Origin: JAXMCK01 sp046349395
Lineage (GTDB): Bacteria > Pseudomonadota > Alphaproteobacteria > Geminicoccales > Geminicoccaceae
Reading direction: 5' to 3'
DNA length: 64,000 nucleotides
NCBI GenBank assembly: GCA_046349395.1
Contig: JAXMCK010000005.1
Location: 682,001 to 746,000 of the forward strand
Part shown: one piece after another, positions 49,885 through 58,963 of the stretch
Layout of the letters: every line of letters starts with the position of its first letter
Position numbering within the stretch: position 1 is the stretch's first letter
The notes under the pieces: model-generated
The model's input: only the letters and a program-made list of their open reading frames with translations
Database searches by the model: none
What the model was told of the DNA's origin: nothing
Position numbers and translations under genes: made by a program

Positions 49885-51041
49885 CCCGCGAGCCGGGCGG
49901 CGTAGGCGGGGCTCAGCTCGCAGCCGAGGCCGGGGGCGGTGGGCAGCGGGACGAGGCCGTTCTCGACCACGGGCTCCGGCACGACGAGATCGCGGCGGAG
50001 CGGGCTGTCGTAGACGGCGGGCGAGAGGAACTCGAAAAAGGGCGAGGCCGGGCAGGCCGCCTGGAAGTGCATGCCGGCATGGACCAGGATCCCCGTCTTC
50101 CAGCCGTGCGGGATGACCTCCACGCCCATCAGCTCGCAATAGTCGGCGATGCGGCGGATCTCGGTCAGGCCGCCGCAGCGGGCGATGTCGGGCTGGACGA
50201 CGGCGACCTTCCCGATCTCGACCCATTCCCGGATCTCGAAGCGGGTGGCCGCCATCTCGGCCCCGCAGATGCGGATCGGCGAGACGGCAGCGAGGCGCGC
50301 GTGGCCGTGCAGATCGTCGTGCTGCAGCGTGGCCTCGGCGAAGTAGATGTTGCAGTCGGCGATCTGCTGCAGCACCCAGCGCGCGTCGTGCCAGCTCGAC
50401 CAGCGATAGCCGAAATCGAGCGCCATGGTGATGCCGTCGCCGAGCAGGCGCCTGCCCTCCTTGATGTAGCCGACGAGCTCGGCGTCGGTGGCGGTGTGCT
50501 CGAACAGCACTTCCATCTTCACTGCCCGGAAGCCGGCGGCGAGCGCTCGCTCGAACTGGGCGGCGGTGCCGTCCATGATCCGGGCGGCCGACATCTCGGA
50601 CCCGGTGCCGGCGTAGATCGTGCAGTAGGGACGCAACGTTGAGCGCCTGGCGCCGCCCATGAGCTTGTAGGCGGGCACGCCCAGCTGCTTGCCGGCGAGG
50701 TCGTGGAGCGCGATGTCGATGCCCGAGATGGCGTGGATGCCGAGGCCGCGGCAGCCGGGGAACAGGGTGCCGGTGTAGAGGCGTTCCCAGAGGGCCGTGA
50801 TCTCTACCGGGTCGGCACCCAGCAGGATGTCGACCGGGCGGCGGCTCCAGCCATGCGCGGTCGGCATCTCGACGAAGGATTTCACCACCTCGGGCGGGGC
50901 GTCGGACTCGCCGATGCCGGTGCGACCGTCGGCGTCGGTGAGACGGATGACGACCGTGTCGGCGGAGCCGTCGAGGCTGTCCTGGCCGACCACCACCTCG
51001 CGCACCGGAAGGGCCTCGACCTTGACGATGGGCGAGATCAT
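49881..51041 (-). CDS. Mandelate racemase/muconate lactonizing enzyme family protein
   Basis: 386 aa. Capping domain then TIM barrel. Catalytic and metal residues visible: Lys175 (VKMEV), Asp209 (ALDFG), Glu236 (FAEATL), Glu262 (CGAEM), Asp285/His312 dyad (QPDIARCGG, PHGWKT) and Glu337. The KxE rather than KxK arrangement and the D-H dyad point to MR-subgroup sugar-acid dehydratase or epimerase chemistry. It is the last gene of the oligopeptide-type ABC operon, coupled to the double ATPase by ATGA, so its substrate is probably what that importer brings in. It resembles the enzyme at 57771 across the barrel (QPDI, GGLTE, PHG.KT). Confidence 0.88.
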   Translation of the reverse strand: MISPIVKVEALPVREVVVGQDSLDGSADTVVIRLTDADGRTGIGESDAPPEVVKSFVEMPTAHGWSRRPVDILLGADPVEITALWERLYTGTLFPGCRGLGIHAISGIDIALHDLAGKQLGVPAYKLMGGARRSTLRPYCTIYAGTGSEMSAARIMDGTAAQFERALAAGFRAVKMEVLFEHTATDAELVGYIKEGRRLLGDGITMALDFGYRWSSWHDARWVLQQIADCNIYFAEATLQHDDLHGHARLAAVSPIRICGAEMAATRFEIREWVEIGKVAVVQPDIARCGGLTEIRRIADYCELMGVEVIPHGWKTGILVHAGMHFQAACPASPFFEFLSPAVYDSPLRRDLVVPEPVVENGLVPLPTAPGLGCELSPAYAARLAG

Positions 51042-53059
51042 GCCGGGACCCCTTCGCGGACGGGCGGCATCGCCGCGACGGCACGGCGCGCCAGATCGTC
51101 GGGTTCCAGATGGCAGCGCAAGCGGTGGCCGCCGCCGAGTTCGCGCCAGGGCGGGACGGTCGACATGCAGACTGAGCCCTGGATCTGCCAGGGACAGCGG
51201 CCGGCGAACGGGCAGCCCTGGTCCGGATCGGGAGTGGCAGCACCGGCCCCGGCGGGCAGACGGACGCGCGCGCCGAGGTGCAGCGCCGGCTGCGCCATCA
51301 GGAGGGTGAAGGTGTAGGGGTGGAAGGGCGGCGAAAAGAGGGACGCGGTCGGTCCCGTCTCCATCAGGCGGCCGCGGTAGAGCACGGCGACGCGGTCGGC
51401 GATCTCGCGGACGACGGCGAGGTCGTGCGAGATGAAGAGCATGGCGACGCCGGTCTTGGCCCGCAGCGTCTCCAGCAGGTCGAGCACGCTCGCCTGGACC
51501 GAGACGTCGAGGGCGGAGAGGATCTCGTCGCAGAGCACGAGATCGGGCTCGACCACGAGCGCCCGTGCGATGGCGACGCGCTGGCGCTCGCCGCCCGACA
51601 ACTCGTCGGGGTAGCGGGCGGCGAAGGCGGCATCGAGGCGGACGGCGGCCAGTGCATCGACCAGGCGGCGCGCGGTGCCGTCGTCGCTCGGGAAGAAGAA
51701 GCGGCGGGCGCGGGACAATGCCTCGCCGATGGTGAGCCGCGGGTTCAGCGACGCGTCCGGGTTCTGGAAGACGTACTGGATGCGCCGGCGCTGGTCGGCG
51801 GTGCGGTGTCGAAGATCGCCCGGCAAGGCGGCACCGGCGAAGCTCAGGGTGCCGCGGAGCGGCGGGAGCAAGCCGGCGATCGCGCGGGCCGCCGTCGACT
51901 TCCCGCTACCGGACTCGCCGACGAGGGCCACCACCTCGCCTTTGCTGATGGTGAGGTCGAGGCCGGCGACGACGGGAGGAGGTGGCGAAAGACGGCGAAC
52001 GGAGTCGAGCAACGAAGGCTTGACGTAGGACAGATCGAGGCCGCGCACGTCGAGGAGCGGGGCGCTCGTCGAGCCGCGTGACGCAATGGTCCTGGACGAG
52101 CGTCGCTGGACAGGTGGCAAGTCGCGCCAGCGGCGGCAGGCGACGGCGTGCCCGGGCCGGACGGGCTGCTGGATCTGGCGTTCCGCGAGACAGGCGGGCT
52201 CGGCGTAGGGGCAGCGCGGGGCGAAGGGGCAGCCGGGCGGCAGGGCCTCGCGACGGAGCATGCCGGTCAGAGCCTCGCCGCCGGCGTCGTGGCCCGGGAT
52301 CGTGGCGATCAGGCCGCGCGTGTAGGGATGGGCCGGGCGGGCGAACAGCTCGGCGGTCAGGCCGATCTCGACGAGGCGGCCTGCGTACATGACGCCGATG
52401 CGGTCGGCGATCTCGGCCAGCAGCGCCAGGTCGTGGGTGACGTAGAGCATCGCCGTGCGATGCCGGGCGCGGAGGTCGGCCAGCAGCGAGACGATCTGCT
52501 GCTGGGTGGTGACGTCGAGGCCCGTGGTCGGCTCGTCGAGCACGAGGAGGGCCGGGTTGCAGGCCAGCGCCATGGCGATGGCGACGCGCTGCTGCTGGCC
52601 GCCCGAAAGCTGGTGCGGCCAACGGCGGCCGATGGTCGTGGGCGCGGGCAGGCCGACGTCGCGGAAGAGGTCGGCGACCCGGGCATCTATACGGTCGGCG
52701 GGCACGCTGCGGTGGCGGCGCAGTTCCTCGGCGACCTGCTCCCCGACGCGCATGGCGGGATCGAGGGCCGTCGTCGGGTTCTGCGGAACGAGGGCGACGC
52801 GGGCACCGCGCAGCATGTCGAGCGATTTGCGGTCGAGGCGCAGCAGGTCGTCGCCATCGAGGCGGACGTTGCCGGCGAGGATCCGGGCCGAGGGCTGCTT
52901 CCAGCCGAGGAGCAGGTAGGCGAGCGTGGACTTGCCGCAACCGGACTCGCCGACGAGGCCCAGGATCTCGCCCGGGGCGATGTCGAGGGTGACGCCGTCC
53001 AGCACCTGCGTGCCGCCATAGGCGAGCCCGAGATCGGCGATGCTCGCCAGGGCCGTCAC
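51038..53059 (-). CDS. Fused double ATP-binding protein of a dipeptide/oligosaccharide ABC importer
   Basis: 673 aa: a DppD-like and a DppF-like ATPase joined in one chain. First half: Walker A GESGCGKST, signature LSGGQQQRVAIAMA, DEPTTGLD, and an FeS-type tail (CPFAPRCPYAEPAC). Second half: GESGSGKST, LSGGERQRVAIARA, DEILSALD, and a second tail (CPFAGRCPWQIQGSVC). Both tails' cysteines are complete. A GTG start overlaps the upstream permease stop (GTGA). It powers the permeases at 53056 and 53946. Fused forms exist in other importers; the enolase-superfamily gene downstream suggests a carboxylated sugar ligand instead of peptides. Confidence 0.92.
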   Translation of the reverse strand: MTALASIADLGLAYGGTQVLDGVTLDIAPGEILGLVGESGCGKSTLAYLLLGWKQPSARILAGNVRLDGDDLLRLDRKSLDMLRGARVALVPQNPTTALDPAMRVGEQVAEELRRHRSVPADRIDARVADLFRDVGLPAPTTIGRRWPHQLSGGQQQRVAIAMALACNPALLVLDEPTTGLDVTTQQQIVSLLADLRARHRTAMLYVTHDLALLAEIADRIGVMYAGRLVEIGLTAELFARPAHPYTRGLIATIPGHDAGGEALTGMLRREALPPGCPFAPRCPYAEPACLAERQIQQPVRPGHAVACRRWRDLPPVQRRSSRTIASRGSTSAPLLDVRGLDLSYVKPSLLDSVRRLSPPPPVVAGLDLTISKGEVVALVGESGSGKSTAARAIAGLLPPLRGTLSFAGAALPGDLRHRTADQRRRIQYVFQNPDASLNPRLTIGEALSRARRFFFPSDDGTARRLVDALAAVRLDAAFAARYPDELSGGERQRVAIARALVVEPDLVLCDEILSALDVSVQASVLDLLETLRAKTGVAMLFISHDLAVVREIADRVAVLYRGRLMETGPTASLFSPPFHPYTFTLLMAQPALHLGARVRLPAGAGAATPDPDQGCPFAGRCPWQIQGSVCMSTVPPWRELGGGHRLRCHLEPDDLARRAVAAMPPVREGVPA

Positions 53060-53946
53060 GGCGTGCGGCGGCCGGTGCGGCCGAGGACGCGGGCAAGGCC
53101 TTCGGTGAAGAGGTTGAGGCCGATGACCAGCGACGCGAGGGTGAGGCCCGGGCCGAGAAGCGCGGAGGGCGTGGTCCAGATGAGGTCGCGGTTCTCGCTC
53201 ATCATGCGGCCCCATTCCGGCAGGGGTGCCCGCACGCCGAAGCCGAGAAAGCCCAGCGAGCCGATGAGGATCGGCGCGTAGCCGGCGCGAAGGGCAAACT
53301 CGACGAGCAGGGGCCCGCTGCAGTTGGGCAGGATCTCACGACCGACGATGGAGAAGGCGCTTTCGCCGCGGAGCCGTGCCACCGTGACGTAGTCGCGGGT
53401 GGCGACGTCCATGCCGGCGGCGCGGGCGACGCGCGCGACGCGGGGTGCGTAGACCAGCGCCACAACGAGGACGAGCAGGCGAAGGTCGCCCGCACCCGAC
53501 GGTCCGGCGATGGCGACGATCAACAGCGCCAGGATGAGAAACGGGATGCTGATGATCGCATCCGTAAGGCGCATCAGAACCTCGTCGAACCAGCCGCGCA
53601 GATAACCGGACAGGAGGCCCAGGGCACCGCCGATGGCCACCCCCAACGCGGTGCCGGAGATGGCCAGCAGGATGACGATGTGACCGCCATAGAGGACGCG
53701 GCTGAAGACGTCGCGGCCGCTCTGGTCGACGCCGAAGGGATGCGCCCAGCTGGCGGGTGCCACGGGCGGACCGGCCTTGATGTCCTGCCAGCCATAGGGG
53801 GTCCAGACCCAGCCAATGCCGGCGGCGATCAGGTGCAGGGCGAGGATCGCCGCACCGACCCAGAAGGCCACGGGTGCGGTCGCGCGCAGCCGGGAAACGA
53901 AGCTCCGCGGCGCCGTGCCGGCAGGGATCGCGATGCTAGCCGCCAT
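53056..53946 (-). CDS. Peptide/nickel-type ABC permease, DppC type
   Basis: 296 aa permease. A cytosolic N-terminal 25 residues, helix 1 (VAFWVGAAILALHLIAAGIGW) and the conserved periplasmic HPFGVDQSGRDVFSRVLYGGH loop, then five helices with the ATPase-docking loop DYVTVARLRGESAFSIVGREILPN (about residue 185). Its ATG shares a base with the TGA of the upstream permease (TGATG). Works with the permease at 53946 and the double ATPase. Confidence 0.92.
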   Translation of the reverse strand: MAASIAIPAGTAPRSFVSRLRATAPVAFWVGAAILALHLIAAGIGWVWTPYGWQDIKAGPPVAPASWAHPFGVDQSGRDVFSRVLYGGHIVILLAISGTALGVAIGGALGLLSGYLRGWFDEVLMRLTDAIISIPFLILALLIVAIAGPSGAGDLRLLVLVVALVYAPRVARVARAAGMDVATRDYVTVARLRGESAFSIVGREILPNCSGPLLVEFALRAGYAPILIGSLGFLGFGVRAPLPEWGRMMSENRDLIWTTPSALLGPGLTLASLVIGLNLFTEGLARVLGRTGRRTP

Positions 53947-54893
53947 CAGGCCGTGCGCAGGCGCGGGTTGAGGAGGATGGCGGCGATGTCGGCGACGAGG
54001 TTGGCGGCGATATAGACCGTGGCGGCGATCAGCACGGTGGCGGCGATGACGGGCTCGTCCAGCAGTTTCAGCGCATCGACCATGAGGCTGCCGAAGCCCG
54101 GGAACGAGAAGACGCGCTCGACCACGACCACGCCGCCGATCAGGTAGGCGAGATTGAGCGCGGTGATGTTGAGCGTGGGGACGAGGGCGTTGGGCAGCGC
54201 ATGCCGCCAGATCACGCGGGCGGGGCCGAGACCTTTCAGCTCCGCCATGCGGATGAAGTCGGCGTCCAGGATCTCGATCAGATTGTCCCGCAGCATGCGC
54301 ACGGCATAGACGCCCATGATGAGGGCGAGCGTCACGGCCGGCAGCACGCAGGCGGCGAGCTTGGCGCCGAACGGTGTGGACGCCGAGATCACCGACATCG
54401 CCGGCAGCCAGTGGAGGAGCACGGCGAAAACGAGCAGCAGGATCGTGGCGATCAGGAAGTCGGGCATCGAGAGCAGGACGAGGGTCACCACCGAGAGCAC
54501 GTGATCGACCGGGCGGTGCCGGCGGATCGCCTGGACGACGCCGATGCAGAGGCAGAACGGGACGTAGAGCAGGAAGGCGAGGCCGCCCATCCAGGCGGTG
54601 TTGGCGAGGCGCGGCGCCAGCACCTCGCCGACCGGCCGCTTGCTGGTGAGCGAGCGGCCGAGATCGCCACGGGCCACCCCACCCAGCCAGTTCAGGTAGC
54701 GCTGCCACAAGGGCACATCGAGGCCCATCTGCAGGCGTAGGACCTCGACCTGCTCCGGCGTCGAGTCCCTGCCCGCCAACCGGGTCGCGGCATCGCCGGG
54801 GATGGCCTCGACGGCCGCGAACACGATGATCGAGACCAGGAGCAGCGTGAACAGCGAGGTTAGGATCCGGCCGGCGATCAGCCGCGGCAGCAT
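53946..54893 (-). CDS. Peptide/nickel-type ABC permease, DppB type
   Basis: 315 aa permease opening with GRILTSLFTLLLVSIIVFA and the conserved PGDAATRLAGRDSTPEQV loop; six helices, docking loop DADFIRMAELKGLGPARVIWRHALPNA (about residues 206-232). It follows the binding-protein gene after 46 bases. Forms the transmembrane pore with the permease at 53056. Confidence 0.92.
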   Translation of the reverse strand: MLPRLIAGRILTSLFTLLLVSIIVFAAVEAIPGDAATRLAGRDSTPEQVEVLRLQMGLDVPLWQRYLNWLGGVARGDLGRSLTSKRPVGEVLAPRLANTAWMGGLAFLLYVPFCLCIGVVQAIRRHRPVDHVLSVVTLVLLSMPDFLIATILLLVFAVLLHWLPAMSVISASTPFGAKLAACVLPAVTLALIMGVYAVRMLRDNLIEILDADFIRMAELKGLGPARVIWRHALPNALVPTLNITALNLAYLIGGVVVVERVFSFPGFGSLMVDALKLLDEPVIAATVLIAATVYIAANLVADIAAILLNPRLRTA

Positions 54894-54939
54894 GAGCCGG
54901 GTCCCGGTCCGGCTGCCGACGGCGATCGCGCGCCGAAGC

Positions 54940-56463
54940 TCACGAGCAGTGCAGATCCTCGAAGTTCAAGTTGAAGTTCTGCACGTGCGGCGTGTAGCCG
55001 GAGCAGCCCTCGCGCAGGGCCAGCACCTGGTGGATGAACATCGGGATGATCACCCCGCCTTCCTCCGCCAGCATCTTTTGCGCCTGCTTGTAGAGGTCGG
55101 TGCGGGCCTGGTCGTCGACGGTGACCGCGGCCTTGGCCAGGAGCGCGTCGTACTCGGGACGCATCCAGTGCGTCTCGTTCACGTTCGAGGTCTGCACATA
55201 GGGATAGCTCAGCCCGTCGGTCGGCGGCCGCATCGACCAGGCCGAGGTGACCATCGGGTGCTTCAGCCAGACCGAGTCCCAGAACGTGTCGGCGGGCGTC
55301 TCGACCACGTTCACCGTGATCCCGGCATCGGCCATCATCTGGGCGAAGGACTGGCCCATCTTCAGCATGCCGGGAACACCTTCGGCGGTGTACAGCTCGA
55401 TGTTCAGGCCGTTGGGGTAGCCTGCCTCGGCCAGCAGCTGCTTCGCCTTGGCGACGTCACGGGCCGGTGCGGTGGTGGTGTAGGCGTTGCTGGAGCTCAG
55501 CGGGACGGGGTTGTCGTTGCCGACCTCGCCGTAGCCCAGCAGCACCGAGTCGACGAGCGCCTGGCGGTCGACGGCGAGCTTCATCGCCTGGCGGACGCGG
55601 TTGTCGTCGAACGGCTTGGTGTCCGTCCAGACCGAGACCGTCATCGAGTTCGAGGCACCCGTCTCCATCAGCTGCACGCTCGGATTAGCTTTCAGCGCGG
55701 CGATGGCCGTCGGATCGACGTTGAGGGCCAGATCGACCTCGCCCGCCATCAGGGCCGAGGTGGCGGCGACCGCCTCCTGGGCGACGGTGATGCGCAGGCA
55801 GGGGGCCGCGGGCTTGCCGGCCTTCCAGTAGTTCGGGTTGGCCTTCAGCAGGCGGACGGGCGCGTTCGGCGTGAACTCCTCCTGCATGAAGGGCCCGGTG
55901 CCGTCGCCCTTGAGGCGCAGCGACTCGGTGGTGGCCCCTTCCGGCACGATGTTGGTGAACTTGTTGGTGATCATCAGCGGCAGCTCGGCCACCGGCTGCG
56001 GTGTCGAGAAGACGACCGTCAGCGGATCCTTCGCCTCGATCGTGGCGTCTTTGAGGAAGCCCAGCGGGGCGGAGCCGCCGGAGCCCGTGGCCGGGTCGAG
56101 GATGCGCTTGAAGGTGTAGACGACGTCGGCGGCACCGAACGGCTTGCCGCTTTGGAACTTGACCCCGTCGCGCAGCTTGAAGGTCCAGGTCTTGCCGTCC
56201 TCGGAGACCGACCAGGACTCGGCCAGCTCCGGCACCACCTTGAAGTTCTCGTCGACGTCGACGAGCCGGTTGTAGACGGCGAAGATGTGGTAGGCGTCGT
56301 CGCCCGAGTGCATGGACGCGGGGTCCATCGACTGCTTCTCGCCGCTCCACTCGTAGCCCAGCACGCGGACGCATCCATCCTGTGCTCGGGCGGCAGCGGA
56401 ACCGGCGACGAGTGTCCCGACACCCAGTAGGAGGAGTGCGGCACGCTTTCGGCTGATTTTCAT
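54940..56463 (-). CDS. Oligopeptide/sugar-type ABC transporter substrate-binding protein (SBP family 5)
   Basis: 507 aa periplasmic protein of the DppA/OppA fold. Sec signal KISRKRAALLLLGVGTLVAG, cut after ARA. Family marks: LAESWSVSEDGKTWTFKLRDGVKFQSGKPF (about residues 75-104) and NRVRQAMKLAVDRQALVD. First gene of the operon, which then encodes two permeases, a fused ATPase and an enolase-superfamily enzyme. Family 5 members also bind oligosaccharides and opines, so a peptide ligand is not assured. Divergent from the gene at 56620 across 156 bases that must hold both promoters; I see no clear operator there. Confidence 0.9.
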   Translation of the reverse strand: MKISRKRAALLLLGVGTLVAGSAAARAQDGCVRVLGYEWSGEKQSMDPASMHSGDDAYHIFAVYNRLVDVDENFKVVPELAESWSVSEDGKTWTFKLRDGVKFQSGKPFGAADVVYTFKRILDPATGSGGSAPLGFLKDATIEAKDPLTVVFSTPQPVAELPLMITNKFTNIVPEGATTESLRLKGDGTGPFMQEEFTPNAPVRLLKANPNYWKAGKPAAPCLRITVAQEAVAATSALMAGEVDLALNVDPTAIAALKANPSVQLMETGASNSMTVSVWTDTKPFDDNRVRQAMKLAVDRQALVDSVLLGYGEVGNDNPVPLSSSNAYTTTAPARDVAKAKQLLAEAGYPNGLNIELYTAEGVPGMLKMGQSFAQMMADAGITVNVVETPADTFWDSVWLKHPMVTSAWSMRPPTDGLSYPYVQTSNVNETHWMRPEYDALLAKAAVTVDDQARTDLYKQAQKMLAEEGGVIIPMFIHQVLALREGCSGYTPHVQNFNLNFEDLHCS

Positions 56464-56619
56464 CTTGGCCTCCCCAGAGACATTTCGATTTGAAGTCTGG
56501 CAACGAATCGCTAGCTTGACCAGTAAAACCGCACGCTTATCAGGTCAGGCTCATGAACTCGCGCACGCTGCCCTTCGCCGGGGCCGAGCCTAGCGCGCCG
56601 ATCACGGACGGGAGCGGCG

Positions 56620-57771
56620 ATGCCCCGGCTTGAGGGCGTCGTCTGGGACCACCCCCGCGCGACCGTGCCGATCGCGGCGGCGACCGACGCGTTTTTGAAG
56701 CTGCGTCCGGACGTCGACCTCGTCTGGCACCGGCGGCCGCTGTCGGCCTTCGAGTTCGAGCCGATCGCGGAGACGGCGGCGGGTGCCGACCTCCTGATCT
56801 TCGATCACCCCTTCTGCGGCGACATCGTGGCGAGTGGATGCCTGCTGCCGGTCGACGGTTTGGCCGAGGGCGACTTCGTCGGCCCGTCGCTCGCCACCTA
56901 CCGCCTCGGCGGTCACGTCTGGGCAGTCCCGATCGATGCCGCGTGCCAGATGTCCGTCTGGCGGCCGGACCTGCTGTCGCGGCTGGATGCCGAGCCGCCG
57001 CGGACCTGGATCGAGACGATTGACCTCGGGCGGAAGGCCGCCCCGAGGGGTTTACGCGTCGCCGTCGCGTTCGCGGGCGTGCACGCGTTCATGAGTTGGT
57101 ACAGCCTATGCGCCAGCCTCGGGCGGGCGTGCGCCGTGGAGCCCGACGCACCGCTCGTCGATCGTGGGACGGGCATCCAGGCCCTGGAGTTGCTGCGCGA
57201 CCTCGCGGCCGTCGCCGATCCGCGCTCCGTGGACTGGAACTCGATCGCCCTGCAGGACGCGCTGGCCCGCGAGCCGGACCTCGTCTTCTGCCCGGCCGTC
57301 TACGGCTTCGCCACCTATGCCGAGCCGGACCGTCCGACGCCGCTGCGCTTCGGCCCGCTCGCCGGGGCGGGACCCATGCCACATGCCGGTTCGACCATCG
57401 GCGGGGCGGGGCTCGGCATCTCGGGGCGGGTGCGGGACGATCCGGCGAGGGAGGAAGCGGCACGCGCCTTCGCCCGGTTCGCCTCCCTGCCCGTAACACA
57501 GATCGAGCTGTTCGGGCGCAACCGGGGCCAGCCGGCCCGAATCGAGGGCTGGACGGATCCCGATCTGGACGCGCGGTTCGGCGGCTTCTTCACGGCGACC
57601 CGGCGCACGCTCGAGGCGGCGTGGGTGCGCCCGCGCTTTCAGGGATACCTCAAGTTCCAGCATACCGGCGGCCGCATCGTCGAAGCGTTTCTGCGCGGCG
57701 ACGGCACGCCGGCGGCGACACTGCAGCGACTCGAGACAGCCTGGAACGACCCCAACCTACCGGAGGCCTGA
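56620..57771 (+). CDS. Solute-binding-protein-like protein without a signal peptide
   Basis: 383 aa. The fold reads as a family 1 extracellular solute-binding protein (opening LEGVVWDHPRATVPIAAATDAFLKLRPDVDLVWHRRPL; later VWAVPIDAACQMSVWRPDLL and RPRFQGYLKFQHTGG), but the chain starts straight in the first strand. The frame upstream of the ATG reaches a stop at 56574 without another start, and GGGAG sits 5 bases before the ATG, so no export signal is hidden. It should stay in the cytoplasm. Its TGA shares a base with the ATG of the enolase-superfamily gene that follows (TGATG). Possible roles are ligand sensing or delivery to the coupled enzyme; unproven. Confidence 0.75.
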   Translation: MPRLEGVVWDHPRATVPIAAATDAFLKLRPDVDLVWHRRPLSAFEFEPIAETAAGADLLIFDHPFCGDIVASGCLLPVDGLAEGDFVGPSLATYRLGGHVWAVPIDAACQMSVWRPDLLSRLDAEPPRTWIETIDLGRKAAPRGLRVAVAFAGVHAFMSWYSLCASLGRACAVEPDAPLVDRGTGIQALELLRDLAAVADPRSVDWNSIALQDALAREPDLVFCPAVYGFATYAEPDRPTPLRFGPLAGAGPMPHAGSTIGGAGLGISGRVRDDPAREEAARAFARFASLPVTQIELFGRNRGQPARIEGWTDPDLDARFGGFFTATRRTLEAAWVRPRFQGYLKFQHTGGRIVEAFLRGDGTPAATLQRLETAWNDPNLPEA

Positions 57772-58907
57772 TGCGCATCACGGACGTGACGGTGACCCAA
57801 CTGCGGGTGCCGGGCTGGACGGCGGAGACCTTCGACGGGTCGTATGACGACTGCGTCGTCGAGATCCACACCGACGAGGGCATCACCGGCCTCGGCGAGG
57901 TCGACAGCCTGCCGGCCGGTATCGCGGCGGTGATCCTGGCCCCGTCCTCGCACACCGGGGCGCGGGGTCTGCGTGAGGTGCTGCTGGGGCAGGACCCTCT
58001 GGAGATCGAGGCGCTGTGGCAGCGGATGTACGACGCCACCTGCTATATCGGCCGGCGCGGCCTCGTCATCCACGCCATCGCCGCCCTCGACATCGCGCTC
58101 TGGGACCTGAAGGGGAAAGCGCTCGGCAAACCGGTCGCCTCGCTGCTGGGCACGCCGCGGCGCGACCGGGTGCTGGCCTACGGCACGGTCTATCCGCTGG
58201 GCGAGACGCCGGACGAGGTGCGGCGCACCATCGACCGCGGGCTGGGCCTGGGGCTGCGCGCGATCAAGATCGTGGCCGACCCGCACTGGCACCACGACCT
58301 GGCCCGCACGGAGAAGCTGATCCGCACCGCGCGCGAGCATGTGGGTCCGGACATCATGCTGATGTGCGATGCCGCCACCGCCTGGACCAAAGCCGAGGAC
58401 GGCCTGCCGCTGATGCCGGTGTTTAAGGAGTGCGGCTTCGAATGGCTGGAGGCCCCGCTACCGCTCGACGATCTCCAAGGGCACGCCCGCTTTCAAGGCT
58501 GGGGCATCCCGATCACGGGCGGCGACCTGGGGCTGACCACGCGCTTCGAGTACGAGGCGATGCTCGACGTCGGCAAGGTTGACGTCGCCCAGCCCGACAT
58601 CACCATGCTGGGCGGTCTCACCGAGATGATGCGCCTCGCCGCCATGGTGAAGCAGCGCGGCAAGCGGATCGTGCCACACGGCTACAAGACGAACATCACG
58701 ATCGCGACGAACCTCGCGTTCCTGTCGCAGCACTGGGCCGACGAGTCGCTCGAATACTCGACGAGCCAGTCGCCCCTGCGCTGGGAACTGACGGAGCAGC
58801 GGTTCGAGATCGACGGCAGCGGCCATGTCGACGTGCCGGACGGCCCGGGGCTGGGTGTCAGCCTCGATCAAGCTGCCGTCGAGCGGTTCAGGGTGAACGC
58901 TCACTGA
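57771..58907 (+). CDS. Mandelate racemase/muconate lactonizing enzyme family protein with Asp at the third metal position
   Basis: 378 aa enolase-superfamily enzyme. Lys166 (IKIVAD), metal ligands Asp200 (LMCDAAT), Glu227 (WLEAPL) and, where Glu is usual, Asp252 (TGGDLG); Asp276/His303 dyad (QPDITML, PHGYKT). Capping domain similar to the enzyme at 1771 (GEVDSLPAG, ASS..SH-like, DPLEIEALWQRM, ALWDLKGKA). Sugar-acid dehydratase or epimerase chemistry is likely. Coupled by TGATG to the signal-less solute-binding-like gene. It converges with the EamA gene at 58964. Whether Asp252 changes metal preference is an open point. Confidence 0.87.
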   Translation: MRITDVTVTQLRVPGWTAETFDGSYDDCVVEIHTDEGITGLGEVDSLPAGIAAVILAPSSHTGARGLREVLLGQDPLEIEALWQRMYDATCYIGRRGLVIHAIAALDIALWDLKGKALGKPVASLLGTPRRDRVLAYGTVYPLGETPDEVRRTIDRGLGLGLRAIKIVADPHWHHDLARTEKLIRTAREHVGPDIMLMCDAATAWTKAEDGLPLMPVFKECGFEWLEAPLPLDDLQGHARFQGWGIPITGGDLGLTTRFEYEAMLDVGKVDVAQPDITMLGGLTEMMRLAAMVKQRGKRIVPHGYKTNITIATNLAFLSQHWADESLEYSTSQSPLRWELTEQRFEIDGSGHVDVPDGPGLGVSLDQAAVERFRVNAH

Positions 58908-58963
58908 TCGGACCCCGCTGACGACTGGCGGCCGCGGCCGAGACAAGTGGGCCTCGCAACCGC

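Noticed and set aside
54802..56430. Long plus-strand frame opposite the family 5 binding protein
   Set aside because: Shadow of a clear gene with a signal peptide; the plus-strand product is Val/Arg/Gly-rich with no recognisable domain.
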